Shown piece by piece: positions 13,165 to 25,226 of a stretch of DNA of 64,000 nt (position 1 is the first letter of the stretch; each line of letters starts with the position of its first letter). Source of the DNA: Galeruca laticollis (Eukaryota > Arthropoda > Insecta > Coleoptera > Chrysomelidae); NCBI GenBank assembly GCA_963921935.1, contig OY998176.1:172914445-172978444 (forward strand), in the 5' to 3' direction. A program made the translations under genes and the position numbers. Below the pieces are notes generated by a model. That model saw only the letters and a list, made by a program, of their open reading frames with translations. It was not told where the DNA came from and did no database searches.

Positions 13165-14860
13165 CAGTTGTATTCATAAAAAAAAAGTATTAGAACGAGA
13201 AGCTGACGTGATCCTATTTCCGTAAAATCGGCTGGGGTTATTGTAGGTTAACAAATGTCATATGTTTTCAAAAATGAAAATTATTAGCGTCGAGCGTCAG
13301 GTAAATGCAATCGAAAACATTAATTCGGTTATTTACATTCAATATAGTCTAGTCGACAAATTGAAAATGGTACAAAATAGAGATACTGCTCTTAAAAGTA
13401 TGTGCGATAGCTCATTGGATTCGGAATGACGCCTAGAAAAATGTGCTAAAAGCGTGTATTGGCACATAAAAAATTGCAAAAGTTATAAACAATTAAAGAT
13501 GAAAAAAAATGACATTTCGTTTTTTTGCCAATATTTCATAAACTATTAATACTTAAGAAATTTTAAAAAGAGATTCTGAAAGAGGAGGAAATTTCCAATG
13601 AAGAACTCCTAACTTCCGGATCTCTATCTCCATTAATTATAATTTTAATTTAACGCTGAAAATAGGTCTGCGCGCGACATTTTTAGATTGCGAGCGCGGC
13701 GTCAAAAGCGAGTACGGCACATTAATTAATTTATTTAAGGTATTGAATATTTTTTTTCATTTGAAAAAATTATGATGTATTCTGAACACTATAAATAATT
13801 TATTTTCTTTGAAAATTTTATTTAAAGGTAATTTTTCAACAAGTTAAACAATTGTTAACTAACACAATTTTCTTCAACTTCAGTCTTAATTGTAAGTGAA
13901 TTTTTTTTTAAATAATAGTTGTAAAAAGTTTTCGCTTCGTAGAGCCTTTCTTACCCACAAACTTAACAAGATCGTGCCATATTTATGCTTTGTTTATAAT
14001 AATTTTTTTATTGGAACAAAAACTGAAAAATCCAAGTAATGTTGTTATTGTTGTTAATTATTATAAACAAAGTATAAATATTTTTTCAACTTTTATGTCA
14101 CGATCTTGTTAAGTATGTGGGTACGAAAGGCTCTACGAAGCGAAAATTTTTTACAACTATTATTTAAACATTTTTTTTTTCACTTACAATTAAGGCTGAA
14201 GTTCAAGAAAATTTTGTTAGTTAACAATTGCTTAACTTGTTGAAAAATTAACTTTAAGTAAAATTTCCAACGGGAATAAATTATTTATAGTGTTCAGAAT
14301 AGACCATAATTTATTCAAATTAAAAAAAATATTCAATACCTTAAATAAATTAATTAATGTGCCGTACTCGCTTTTGACGCCGTGCTCGCAATCTAAAAAT
14401 GTCGGGCGCATACCTATTTTCAGCATTAAATTAAAATTATAAATAATGAGGATAGAGTTCCGGGAGTCAGTAGTTTTTCATTGGAAATTTTCTCCTTTTC
14501 CAGAATCTTTTATTGAAATTTCTTAAACATTAATAGTTTATGAAATAATGGCAAAAAACGAAATGCCATTTTTTTCATCTTTAAGTATTTATAACTTTTG
14601 CAATTTTTTATCTGCTAATACACGCTTTTAGCACATTTTTCTAGGCGTCATTCCGAATCCAATGAGCTATCGCACATAATTTTAAGAGCAGTATCTCTAC
14701 TTTGTACCATTTTCAACTTGTCGACTGGACTAACAGTTGCATAAAGAACCATTATATTTTTTACAACTTATGAGAGTTGATAATTCCAGCCGTATTTACC
14801 CAAATATTATGACGTTAGCCTGTCTTTCTAATACTTGGACACTTTTTTTTAATACAACTG
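13165..14860. mobile_element. Foldback (palindromic) Tc1/mariner-type element, 1.7 kb
   Basis: The whole 1,696 bp is one imperfect palindrome with its centre near 14012. The left end CAGTTGTATT (13165-13174) is the exact reverse complement of the right end AATACAACTG (14851-14860), and both sides are flanked by TA (13163-13164 and 14861-14862), the Tc1/mariner target duplication; CAGT is a common Tc1 start. Paired landmarks include the GC-rich block around 13670-13730 against 14340-14410 and the block around 13380-13560 against 14520-14720. Arms are about 840 bp each with scattered substitutions and small indels and almost no unpaired loop. The short frames inside are accidental. It has no transposase, so it would have been mobilised in trans. 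Confidence 0.85.
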
Positions 14861-14934
14861 TACTATAATGTCTAATACTATAAAATACGCACTCATGATA
14901 GAAGATAACTAGAATCTAAGGGTCAGTTTCACCA

Positions 14935-15042
14935 CCTTCTGATAAGTGTCGCATAAGTAATTCACAACTTTTGTCTTTGTTACTTGCATAAAATGAGAAA
15001 AGACAAAACTTCCGATTAGGCTATCAGACACTTATCAGAAGG
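14935..15042. repeat. Small hairpin repeat, 108 bp
   Basis: CCTTCTGATAAGTGTC (14935-14950) is the exact reverse complement of 15027-15042. Inside, a second stem of about 12 bases (TTTTGTCTTT near 14970 against AAAGACAAAA near 15000) adds to the hairpin. The upstream GGGTCAGTTTCACCA looks like a MITE start but is not mirrored on the right, so this may be a truncated MITE. Confidence 0.5.
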
Positions 15043-16907
15043 GTATTCAAATATGATGTACTTGATAATCCAAAGTGAAGTTAAGAAAAAACTCCAGATT
15101 AGAAACTTAGCAATAATATAATTGTCGCATAAATACAGGTTGTTCCAAAAAAAGGTGACCCCCTTTCTAGGATAAGTGGAACACTGCAAAATAAGTTGGG
15201 TCCATCCAGTAAAAATATTCCAAAACCGCAAGATACACGGTTTAAAACATAATTTAATACACATTTTTGATTTTGGAAGATGACGGATTGCATGAATTTC
15301 TTTGTTTATCTGCTGCTCACAGAGGGCGCTAGTTACACGGTTCATACCGAGTAGTTTTAAGCACAAATTTTATGTGAACTCTAACAACATTCAAATCGCG
15401 GTCAATTTCAAGACAAAAAAGCGATAAGATAATTTAAATAATAACCTCACACCCTCAAAAATAGTGTTTGTTATTGTTTCGAATTAATGGTTACATATAT
15501 CTGTAACTAAACACTAAATATTCAAAGGCCGATTTTACTACTTGCTAGACGGTGATAGCAGTTACAAAATCATAACTAAGACAATTAATAAGGATTTATA
15601 ACAATTAAGTAAGCGTAATACTGACAAAATATACCATATAACATTTAACAATTAACTTCTAAATAAGGAAATAAATATATCAGCTTCTTTTCTACAAATA
15701 TTAATTTTTACCATGATAAGGATATCTGAACAGACGTACTTTGGATAGTTGTGTAAAATTTTGTACAATAATATATTTAAGAAATGTATTCGCACTTCTC
15801 ATAACGAGAATGAAATTCTACACAAAATATTTGAAATATATGGAACAACATACTCACAGTTGACTTGTCTCAAAGCGTGCAATGTCTAATTTGTAAACAT
15901 CAAAAACGACAATAATACAAAATTATTTGAAACAAATACCATAATACCATCATATGCTCCTGTTTCAAAATCAAAGCTACTATGAAGAGTTGTCAGCGGG
16001 ACAATGAGTGAATTTGACAATATACACATCGGTTTTTTTGTATATTCTCCTCCTAGTAAATTCATCATCATGATGATTGGTTTCTGAATGTTTTCTTTCG
16101 AATTAAACGCTGGAGGAAACAATTTTAAACGTTTTCACATGTATGCATTTTATTTGGGAATGGTCTCGGAAAAGCCATGGCAAAAATATGTAGCTAGTGA
16201 CGGAAGAAATTTAAAACAAAGTAAAACGAACATTTTCTAAGAAACCCAGAAGTATTTTGAAGTAATTGCAGTGGAGGGATGTGAGAATGAACCTACCCTT
16301 TTCAATATACAAAGTTAATTCAGGAAAAACTGATTGATTTCCACGTGGCTAGTGGTGAAAAGATTACATGACACCAAATAGAATGATGACTTACTAGTTT
16401 CTATTATAGAGTGTATTGAATGGTAGATGTAGAATATGTAGATATCATGAGACTAATGAACATAATAATAGTATCGACTCGTTTATCCAAGAAATCCAAA
16501 TTACGAGAAATAGCATGTTGTATAATAGGTAAGGAAATGTCTGAAAAGGAAGGGGAACAAACTCAAACTTCCCAAAAATCTTCAACATTCCAATAAATTT
16601 TCTATAAACATAAAATATGCATCAATAATTTCATTCATCACTAATCATTGCCATGTAATGTTTTCGTGCCACCATAAATGAAATGAAATATTTTGTCCGC
16701 CATACGAAATTAACAGGATATTTAAAAAAGAATATTATCGTTTGTTACAAAATTCTAAAAAATACTGCACAGATTACATCTACTTTTGGTATTTACCTAT
16801 AGGACCGGAATGGTGGCTGAAATAAACAACTATGAATCCGAAAATCCTAGGGAATATTCACTGTTTCGACATTCACTTCGGGGGATATACTCATATTACT
16901 TTTTCAA
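15043..16907. other. AT-rich spacer with one possible repeat fragment
   Basis: The piece at about 15133-15370 is slightly less AT-rich, starts with a phrase like an element terminus (AGGTTGTTCC followed by an A-run and GGTGACC) and contains a 116-codon minus-strand frame. I recognise no protein domain and no matching inverted end. The rest shows nothing. Confidence 0.4.
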
Positions 16908-17149
16908 AGGAAACTAACTCTTCCTAAATAATTATAAATATATTTAAAAAAAGATAAAAATTCTAAACATATTACTATCATTGTCTGAATGAAAGAAGTA
17001 ACATTTCATGTGATGGTTTGATGTTTAATAATTATTTTAGACTTGACCAAGAAGTGACCTAACTTGTGATTGACTTGATGTGTCAATACAAAAAAGAAGA
17101 AATGATATTATAAATATGAGTGCTTTGATATTATTAGCCCTGTGGGGAA

Positions 17150-19550
17150 ATCCTGGATATTTTTTTCCCATTTAAGATTAGTATAAATGTGCAATGAACT
17201 CTGAACCAGGAAAACTCTATTCGCTGATCTTTACAATTATTATTAAGAAGGCAGTTTAAAAGTGGAGAAATCCCAAGACTTGTCCGTTCATTGAAGACTT
17301 CATATTATGGATCTCTTAAGTGTCTTCTAGTTTCTAACTTTTCAAGGAAATCCAGTTCTTGTTTCTTATCACAAATATGTAGTACTTCTAGTTCTGTGTT
17401 AGGTGTCAATGAATGTTTGGTGTCAAGTAGATGCTTTGCGTAAAGGGATTACTCTGGTTGTTTTAATCTGTATACTCGTAAGTGTTTATTGTATCTAATT
17501 TTAAGATTTGTAAGGGTTTGACCCAAATAGACATCATTCCATTCTGGACATTCAAAGTTTTTTAATTACCAGACTTCTTTGATGGGAATATTTTTGTTCT
17601 TACATTCAACAATTTTAAACTCAAAGTACTCTCTGTTTTAAAGAAAATTGTATTTGTTGCTAAGTACATTATCTTTGAAATATGATTAGAAATATTACAA
17701 GCAGATGTGATGGTATTGTAACTTTTCATTTCATTAGTTTGTTTTGAAAATATTAGGTGTAATGGCACTTTTTCCTCTCTTTTATTAAGTAATTTATTAA
17801 TTATATCTATTGGATAACCGTTGGATGTTACTATTTGTTTAATTGCATTAATTTCTCTACCAGAATTATATTTGTTCATAGGAACTAAAAATGTTTTGTG
17901 TATCTTATTTTCTTTTAGATTACTCGAATATACCTTGATGACGCATGTTTATTTTAAATTAAAAGTAGATAGAAAAACTATTGTTATTAGAATAACTGGT
18001 TGAATGAAGATCCTATATCTACCAGTTATCTTATGGGATGTGTTGTTGCGATACAATAAGGGGGGTACTATATACTATTATCAAAATTATCAGCAACCGA
18101 GTGTCACAGGTCAGTAATCCAGGTTTACTTCTGTAACTCAGACAGTATAACCAACCAGAAGGCGTACAGAGGAACAGGAAGGAAATGTCATAATGTATAG
18201 ACTATAGACCCAATGGTCGAGAAATATCCCACGTAATAAAATGGGAACAAGGGTGACGCCAGAAATATAAAAAGACAGCAAAATCAGAAAAAGAAATGGC
18301 CTAAAAGACGAACATTTACTTTCGTATATCATACAGTGTTAGAAAAGTATAAAGTGAAGGATATATCAATTATTTTTAAACTTACCTAAGTTGACATGTG
18401 GCCTTAATGTGGCTTTGGCTTAATCAAAGTTTAGGTCAATAAAAAAATTTCAGATATTAAAGATGCATATTATATCCACATATATGGTACTTATTCAGTG
18501 GTACATAAGTACATAAAAAAACCTTAAATACCTCTCAACTTTCATAATTAAATCCACAAAATGTGAATAACGTTTCAGCAAGTGCCAGATTATTCTAGAA
18601 GAAACCAAACCAAAAAAAAATACCTTTTTTTGGCAGACAACTTAGCGATTTCAGCTTTGGAAGATCGTTTAAACAAATATTTGTTAGTACAAGTTAAGGC
18701 GAAATTAACAATTAAATCAAAAAGAAAAGAGGTAGAAATGTAACCCTGGATTTTTGTCGTGAATTAATCGTTTTATTTACAATTTTTGAAAGTTAATATT
18801 TTTAGTGATATTTTTCCTTTTGGAGGAGCTACATTCAGTGATGAAAAGTGAAGTCGAAGAAGACTAAATTCGATAGGATACAAAATTCGTTAATAAACCA
18901 AATTTCATGAATTTATAAGGAAGAAGTATTATAATAAATTCATTTGTTTCACTTGAATATTTTACTATATATTGCATGACCCATCATGCTAAGGTAAGCT
19001 ACTCCTTCTAATCCGTAACAACATGAGAAACTACAGGTAAAATTGGTTTCGATGTTTTATGTAATTTAACGGTTCCATATAATGGTAGAAATTGAGTGTT
19101 TTATTTAAGATGTATTTCTTATCATACTCGCTGAAAATATAATTGGAATTATTAACAATATCTCTTACAATATTAGAAAACTACTTTGTTGAGTCTGCTC
19201 TTAGAATTTCACATAGTCAGATTCTATGAAGTTATTATTTTATACTTATTATCTACAGTTTTCAATAAAACAGTGACATTACCTTTGTCAGATTTTGTAA
19301 TCGTGAGGTTATTATTTCCAACGTTCTTCTTGAGTGAATTTAAAACTGAAATGTTATTTTTTGACGTTTAGACTTTTACGGTTCAATAATTTTGATTAAG
19401 TTGTCAATTCGTAATTTCTCATGAACAAAATTATGCGACTTATATTTTAAAGCTATTTTTGATACTGTTGCTAATATTTGTTTATTATTATTCGTAAATT
19501 TTGGTGGTATAACTACTGTACTTTAAACCGTTATTTAAAAATTCTATTTC
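17150..19550 (-). pseudogene. Penelope-like reverse transcriptase with GIY-YIG endonuclease, broken (locus A, long copy)
   Basis: Read from 19550 leftwards, the N-terminal region is present: a stretch ending ITKSDKGNVTVLL (about 19310-19260) and then LYGTVKLHKTSKPILPVVS (about 19085-19030), the first conserved RT block of Penelope elements. The middle of the RT (motifs A to C) is not seen between about 19000 and 17980; that interval is unrelated AT-rich sequence, probably an insertion with loss of the palm. From 17879 to 17562 a 105-codon frame resumes near the end of the RT/linker. It runs into the GIY-YIG-type domain at about 17560-17290 (ECPEWNDVYLGQTL, then YAKHLLDTKHSLTPN and LEKLETRRHLRDP). 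Several frameshifts and stops make it inactive. PLE proteins prime reverse transcription at cuts made by this endonuclease. Confidence 0.75.
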
Positions 19551-19554
19551 ATCC

Positions 19555-20372
19555 AACGGTTATCCATTACATATAATGAAGAATTACTTGATAAAAAAGA
19601 GGAAAATGTGACATTCCAACTGATATTTCCTAGATAAACTAAATATATAAAAAAAAACCATCACATATTCTGGTAATATTTCTAATAATATTTCATCGAT
19701 ACAACAATTTCTTTTAAAACAAAAAGTAATGTTAGTGCAAATATATCCCCATTAAAGAAGTCAGGTATATATATACTCAAATGTCCAGAGTGTAATACTG
19801 TCTATTTGTGTGAAATTCAAATTAAATTCAGTGAACACTTAGGTGCATAAGCAACCAAAGTAATCGAATTACGCAAAACATCTACATGACACCTAACATT
19901 CATTGAAACCTAACGCAGAACCCGGAGTGCCACATATTTGTGATAAGAAACAAGAACTGGATATCCTTGAAAAGTTAGAAATTAGGAAACGCGTAAATCT
20001 AGGGAGTTCCTCATTTTCAATTACTTTTCTTAAGTAATAATAATAAAGATCGGCAGATATATTTTTCCTGGATTTGCATATAATTGCACAGGTATACCTA
20101 CTGATCTTAAATTGAAAAATATATTCCCATAGGGCTAATAAAATATAAGCTTTAATATTTGTAATATCACATCTTCTTTCTCTTGCAATTCATATATCAC
20201 AAGGTAGGTCGCTTCTTGGTCTATCCAAAAATAATTATAAAACATCAGGTAAGCATCACACGATATGTTACTTCTGTCATTCTGACGATGATTGTAGTAT
20301 CGAAACAATTTAGAATTTTTACTATTTTTTCATCATATTGTGGATATATAGAAACAGTTAGTTCAAATTAAA
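19555..20372 (+). pseudogene. Penelope-like element 3' fragment (locus A, short copy)
   Basis: This fragment begins at a sequence matching the minus copy near 17827 (the NGYPIDI region) and continues through LKCPECNTVYL (about 19780-19810) and a LEKLEIRKRV stretch (about 19970-19990) to the 3' end. It is full of stops. It represents the linker, GIY-YIG domain and 3' untranslated region only, so it is 5'-truncated by about two thirds compared with a full element. Confidence 0.68.
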
Positions 20373-23159
20373 AAAAAATTGTGAAGATGTTTATAAAATT
20401 TCAGCTGTTTTTAAAAGAGACATCTGGCAACGAGATGGGACAATAAATATTAAGAAGAGTACAATATCAGACTTAAAATAACTCCCAAACTAGAATTACG
20501 ATTATCTAGAGAAAATCGAATCAAAATTAACCTAGATATAGTTCTCTTATACATATACAATACCTACTCCAGAAGAAATTAGGACCTCTATGTGCTATTG
20601 TGTCGTGTCTAGTCACTTTCACAATTTCAGAAAATACCTAATTGTTTATTTTCTCGAATACAACGGTAACGAGTCTATAGTTTCTCTTTTAGTTTGACTT
20701 CGACTTTGCCCAGTTTGCTCCATTTTCTTCAAATGATGGTATTAATATTTTCACTTTTGGCCTAAACTATTGATATTTGTGTTTAATTGTCAATTTAAAC
20801 CAAAACACATACTCGAATTACACTAATTGAGTGGATACATACACACAGTTTTTCATTCGACTGAAAGTGAAATAAGTAGTGAACTGAGTCAAAAATAATA
20901 TTTAGACATTCCAAGCTTCAGTATATTGTTGTAATTGTTAATTACTGCTCTTTATCACCAGTAACCGACATCAACCATAACGATTGTTCGTTGTAATGAG
21001 TATTTGAGGTTTTCCTTAAATATGTGTCACTGTTCAATGTATATTATTAATTTGAAAATTTATAACTTCTGTCTACTAGGTAAATTTCGACAACAAATTG
21101 AAGCAATTTTATGCAAGATTTAAAGTACGTCTGATCTCATAGAAACTTTTAATTTAGATATAATTGTAATCATAAGTTGATATGTGTCTAATGATATGTA
21201 TACAATGATATATTACACTATATTTCTCACATTTTATTCGATTATATAGTGAGGTCTCTTTCATATTTTTATTTTAGTTACACTTGTAAATATTATTAAG
21301 TTGATATGTATCTAATGATATGTTTTCGATTATCAGATTGATATGTTATCGTTTGTGAAATGATATATTATGTTGATTTTCAAAAATCGCTATATAAATC
21401 TTCTTCACAGGTTTTTTTGAGGTACAGAAAAAAGGTATACGCTATAAAAGTTTTAAAAGTCTAATATAGTAAAATGTTAGGCACTAATCTAAAAATAGGA
21501 GTGGGTGATGATTTAAAGAAAACAAATTTGATTGATGGTGTTCACCTTCTGATTGTATATTCCCGTTAACTAGAAATATGTTTTGAATTCTCTATTACAC
21601 TTCAATCCGTTCTTTATATTCATAGTTTGCGTACTTTTACTGATATTTGCTATTACGGTGACTACTAATAATCAATCAGGGGTTTTCTGAAATACTTGTA
21701 CAGATTGAGGATTCGCTTTATGTAGAAAGTATTTGGATGGTTTCTACTTTCACGACCTCAAATATTTTAGAGATATAGATATACAAAATAGTAGTAATCT
21801 GCTTTCGGTAGTTATTAGCCTCCATAAAAGCTTGCTTTAATTTCTGTATTCTACACTCAATCTGAAGATAATTATTCATAAAGTGAGTAGGCAACACTCA
21901 CTATTTTCTTGTGTATAAACAACTAAAAAAGTCTGAATAATCTACTTTGTATTTTGGCTCATTTGTTTAATAATTATCAACATCTATGGTTTATTGGCTT
22001 CAGAGAAACTAGTATTTTACCAATATATTGAGTAGTTTATTGATGACGAATGAACTCGATAACTCCTGTTACAGAGATCTCAGCAGATATGTTGGTGCAT
22101 GAGTATACTGTGACTTGAAGGCTATTATGGCAACCTTTTAATAAAATATTATGTTTCACCAACTAGTGGTATCTGGAATTGGAAAAAAGGAAATTATATA
22201 ATGGAACCAGCCATTAACATATCAGATAAATTCGAAAAACCACTATCTAGTGAGAGAACGAGAGAAGAGCTTGTCTAGATTATTACTCTCTATCACAGCG
22301 ACAGCGTGAACAAGTCAGACGTCGGATGGAAGGAGAATCACGGACGATAAAATGTACATCTTTATGAATAGTCGATTCACTTAATCAGACATTAAAAACG
22401 TTTGAAATGAAATATTTTGTGAACTTGTACAAAAATGGAATGTTAATAGCTTGATGTAGTGCCGTGTCTATTGAACTAACACTGGAATAAACAATACTTT
22501 AGGTCAATCACGTTCAAAAATTGTACCCTCAGTGATGGTGTAATTCGTCGCTTAGATCTCAAAACCTTTTATCTAATTTTTCGACGGTTTGTTGTTTTTT
22601 GTGTTGCCAGCTTCTTAAACTCGTTCCGAATCGAGTACAAGTCCACGTATCTCAAGTTCTGTGAAACTACGCCGGCGCCAGTAGAATTCAGAAACCTCGT
22701 ATCTCAAACGCTGTGAACAAAGTCAACCAGTATCTCCAAAATTCATACCTATTGTATATTTTTGTGCACATTGTGAGTTTATTTGTAGCTATAGTAAGTA
22801 GGAACACATTAATACATTGTTTTAATAATGCGTATAACATAGTTCTAGTATTGTTTCACGTTAAACCGAAAATTTACAAAGATTCCAAAAAAAATTGAGG
22901 TTATGGTAAATCTAAAATCCTTAATTTCAGTTAATTAACAAAAATTGGCACAAGATTTTTCCAAATTATGTATGTCAATACATTTCTTATCGAAAAAAAT
23001 TGTGATACGAGCTTTTGTTATTTACTATCAGCTATTTACATTAGTGAGTTAGTAGGTTTCTTTGATAAAATATAGTGTTATCTTTGTTTTATTTTCAGGC
23101 AAACCGGTCTGCAAGAATGGTCTTATCAGCATTAGAAAGCCTAAGAGCGAATTCTAATG
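20373..23159. other. AT-rich spacer with a short dispersed duplication
   Basis: No credible gene. The phrase AAGTTGATATGT-N-TCTAATG occurs twice, at about 21175 and 21300, and related GATATGTT words follow, suggesting a decayed two-copy repeat of roughly 125 bp. Nothing else was recognised. Confidence 0.45.
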
Positions 23160-23163
23160 TTAA

Positions 23164-23384
23164 CCTTTATAATACCAAGCGGGGCGCAAATGTACCCCAC
23201 ATGTACTTTTTTGTATATATCTAAGCCAATTATATTTTGTTTTATTTCCTCTTTTTAGTAGCTGCATTTTTTTAGGTTCCAAATGTAATTCACCTAAAAT
23301 CTTACATGGATTTTTTCCATCTGAGTGATTATTTAGGTTTTTAGAGTGTGGGGTGCATTTTCACCCCGCTTGGCATTTTACGTA
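23164..23384. promoter_or_regulatory. piggyBac 2 left terminal and subterminal repeats
   Basis: The terminal 17-bp repeat is followed at once by a 27-base block with GGGGCGCAAATGTACCCC. An inverted relative with GGGGTGCATTTTCACCCC and GCTTGG lies at about 23347-23375. The right end has a third copy. By analogy with the separate terminal and 19-bp internal repeats of piggyBac, these are likely transposase binding sites. This is inferred from position and symmetry. Confidence 0.6.
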
Positions 23385-23615
23385 TACCAATATTTCCATG
23401 TTATTATGAGCTAACGGCAGGGTAAAATCCTTACATGTTGTACTGTTCGTATCCCCACTTCTCTTATTCGGCGCGGCGCTTGCATTGCTACGCCGCCGGC
23501 CGCCTACTGGTACAGGAGTAATAGTTATTACTATTTAGTGTCGTTTATGCAAGCGTCTGTGTAAGATAAACGAGTCGATTTATAGTGCACCACGTGGTTG
23601 TTTATTCGGTCGAAA

Positions 23616-25173
23616 ATGAGTAATTTCCGAATTGGAAATGAAAAAGCTCTAACGGAGGAGGAAATGTTAATGCTGTTTCAAAATGATGATCCAGAATATG
23701 AGGAATTATTGCAGGAAGATGATTCAAGCGACATCGAAAGTGAGGACCATATATCCGACCAAGAAGAATTAGATGAAGAAATCTATGCTTCTTCTGATGA
23801 AGAAAACACTAACTTAGAGGTACCTGTAGCTGATATTCCTGTTAATACAGCCAAAGATGGTACCCAGTGGTATAAAATGCCAATAAATAATCAAGTTCGA
23901 GGTTCGCAAGCAAACAAGATTGTGCATGTTCCAGGACTTACACCTACTAGTGCAGAAATAGGTACGATCAAGGAATCGTTTATGCTGTTGTTTTCAGACT
24001 ATATATTTAACATTATTGTCGCTGAAACCAACCGGAAAGCTAAATTATATCTTGATAATTATAATGAAACTGATCCCGAGAGTACAGAGAAATATGTGCC
24101 AACTAACAGAAGAGAAATCGAGGCCTATATAGGTCTACTTATTACATTAGGAGCATTGCAAGCTAGTACCGAACCCATTGAAATGCTTTTTACTAGTGAC
24201 CCTTCGTATTGCCGGCTAGAAACTTTGTCTAGAAATCGATTCCATTTTCTGACCAAATTTTTGAGAATCGATAATTTTGAGACCAGGGCTGAGAGAAAGT
24301 TAGAAGACAAGCTTGCACCAATAAGGGAAGTATTTGATAAATTCGTATCAAACTGTAAAAAAGCACTATATCCGAGTACGCAAGTGTGCATTGAGAAGCA
24401 ACTCGTCCCATTTCGAGGAAAGGCTCCATTTAGGTATATATGAAACGCAAGCCAGCAAAGTATGGAATAAAGATATGGGCACTGGCAGATTGTGAATACA
24501 ATCATACTTTGAATATGCAAGTGTATTTAGGTAAGTCATTTATTTCCATTTATGCTATGTTATCTACCGATTTTTTTTGTTAGGAAAAGTAGGCAACAAG
24601 CCTGAAAAAGGACAAGGTGAACGGGTTGTTCTTGAACTTTCTGATTATCTAAGTCAAGGACATGGTATCACAACTGATAACTTCTTTACTAGTCTTCCAG
24701 CTGTCTCAAAAATTGTTGGATAACAAGCTTACATTATGTGGCACTCTGCGCAAAAATAAGACGTTTATACCAAAGGAACTACTTCCATCATCTTCAAAAA
24801 AGAATATTCTTCAATGTTTGCTTTTACAAAACATTGTACATTAGTGTCTTATGTGCCGAAGAAGAACAATGCCGTTATTTTGTTATCAACCGAGCATGAC
24901 GATGACAAAGTAAGTAATAAGGAGTCAGACTACAAACCAGATATTGTCTTGCATTATAATAGTACTCAAGGAGCTGTAGATGCAACAGACCAAATGGCAG
25001 CAAAATATACCACTCAAAGAAAAACTGTTAGATGGCTCATGGTACTTTTTTACCATATAATCGATATTGGAGCTATAAATGCCTATAAAATATGGAAAAT
25101 TAAAAATCCAAATTACGGGTCTGGATACTTAGATGCAAGAAGAAAATATCTTCTTCAGTTGGGAAATGAACTG

Positions 25174-25174
<1 letters not shown>
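23616..25174 (+). pseudogene. piggyBac transposase 2, N-terminal and catalytic part
   Basis: The chosen ATG is at 23616 (context AAAATGAG). The frame is open to 24443, then shifts. An acidic N-terminus (residues 1-70) precedes the dimerisation/insertion region and the catalytic core. The first catalytic motif reads CIEKQLVPFRG (about 24387-24420) where the family has IDEQL, so the first Asp is Glu. The second, TTDNFFTS (about 24670-24695), and third, GAVDATDQM (about 24971-24997), are normal. A 53-bp intron with GTAAGT and a T-rich acceptor fits at 24531-24583; splicing it restores YLGKVGNKP. Shifts occur at about 24437, 24715 and 24815. The reading frame is interrupted by the LINE after NEL at 25174 and resumes at 30985 and again at 34666. 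Joined length would be near 588 codons, close to the family's 594. Confidence 0.9.
24531..24583 (+). other. Putative 53-bp intron in piggyBac transposase 2
   Basis: GTAAGT at the 5' end, a run of T before TTAG at the 3' end, and exact restoration of the protein phase across the junction (YLG then KVGNK). Its size suits insect short introns. Splicing is inferred only. Confidence 0.7.

Positions 25175-25175
<1 letters not shown>

Positions 25176-25223
<48 letters not shown>
25176..25223. repeat. (GA)n microsatellite at the LINE 3' end
   Basis: About 24 dinucleotide units directly next to the left target-site copy. On the LINE strand it is a CT tail. Because it lies inside the target duplication, it belongs to the LINE (tail or later expansion) and not to piggyBac. 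Confidence 0.85.

Positions 25224-25226
<3 letters not shown>

Larger units (their letters stand above)
16908..20372. mobile_element. Penelope-like element locus A, two copies head to head
   Basis: The left part (about 16908-19550) reads as a Penelope-like retroelement on the minus strand. The right part (about 19555-20372) is the 3' portion of the same family on the plus strand. The outer ends mirror each other: GAAACTAACT near 16910 against AGTTAGTT near 20360, and the block around 17130-17200 against 20050-20150. The junction near 19553 is between the 5' end of the minus copy and the plus copy, so the tails point outwards. Inverted partial copies of this kind are known for Penelope elements. 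Confidence 0.72.

Noticed and set aside
14232..14426. 64-codon frame in the right arm of the palindrome
   Set aside because: Low-complexity translation of the foldback arm. The mirrored arm does not conserve it as protein.
15016..15366. 116-codon minus-strand frame as a possible gene
   Set aside because: No homology that I recognise, irregular composition and no start context. More likely part of a non-coding repeat.
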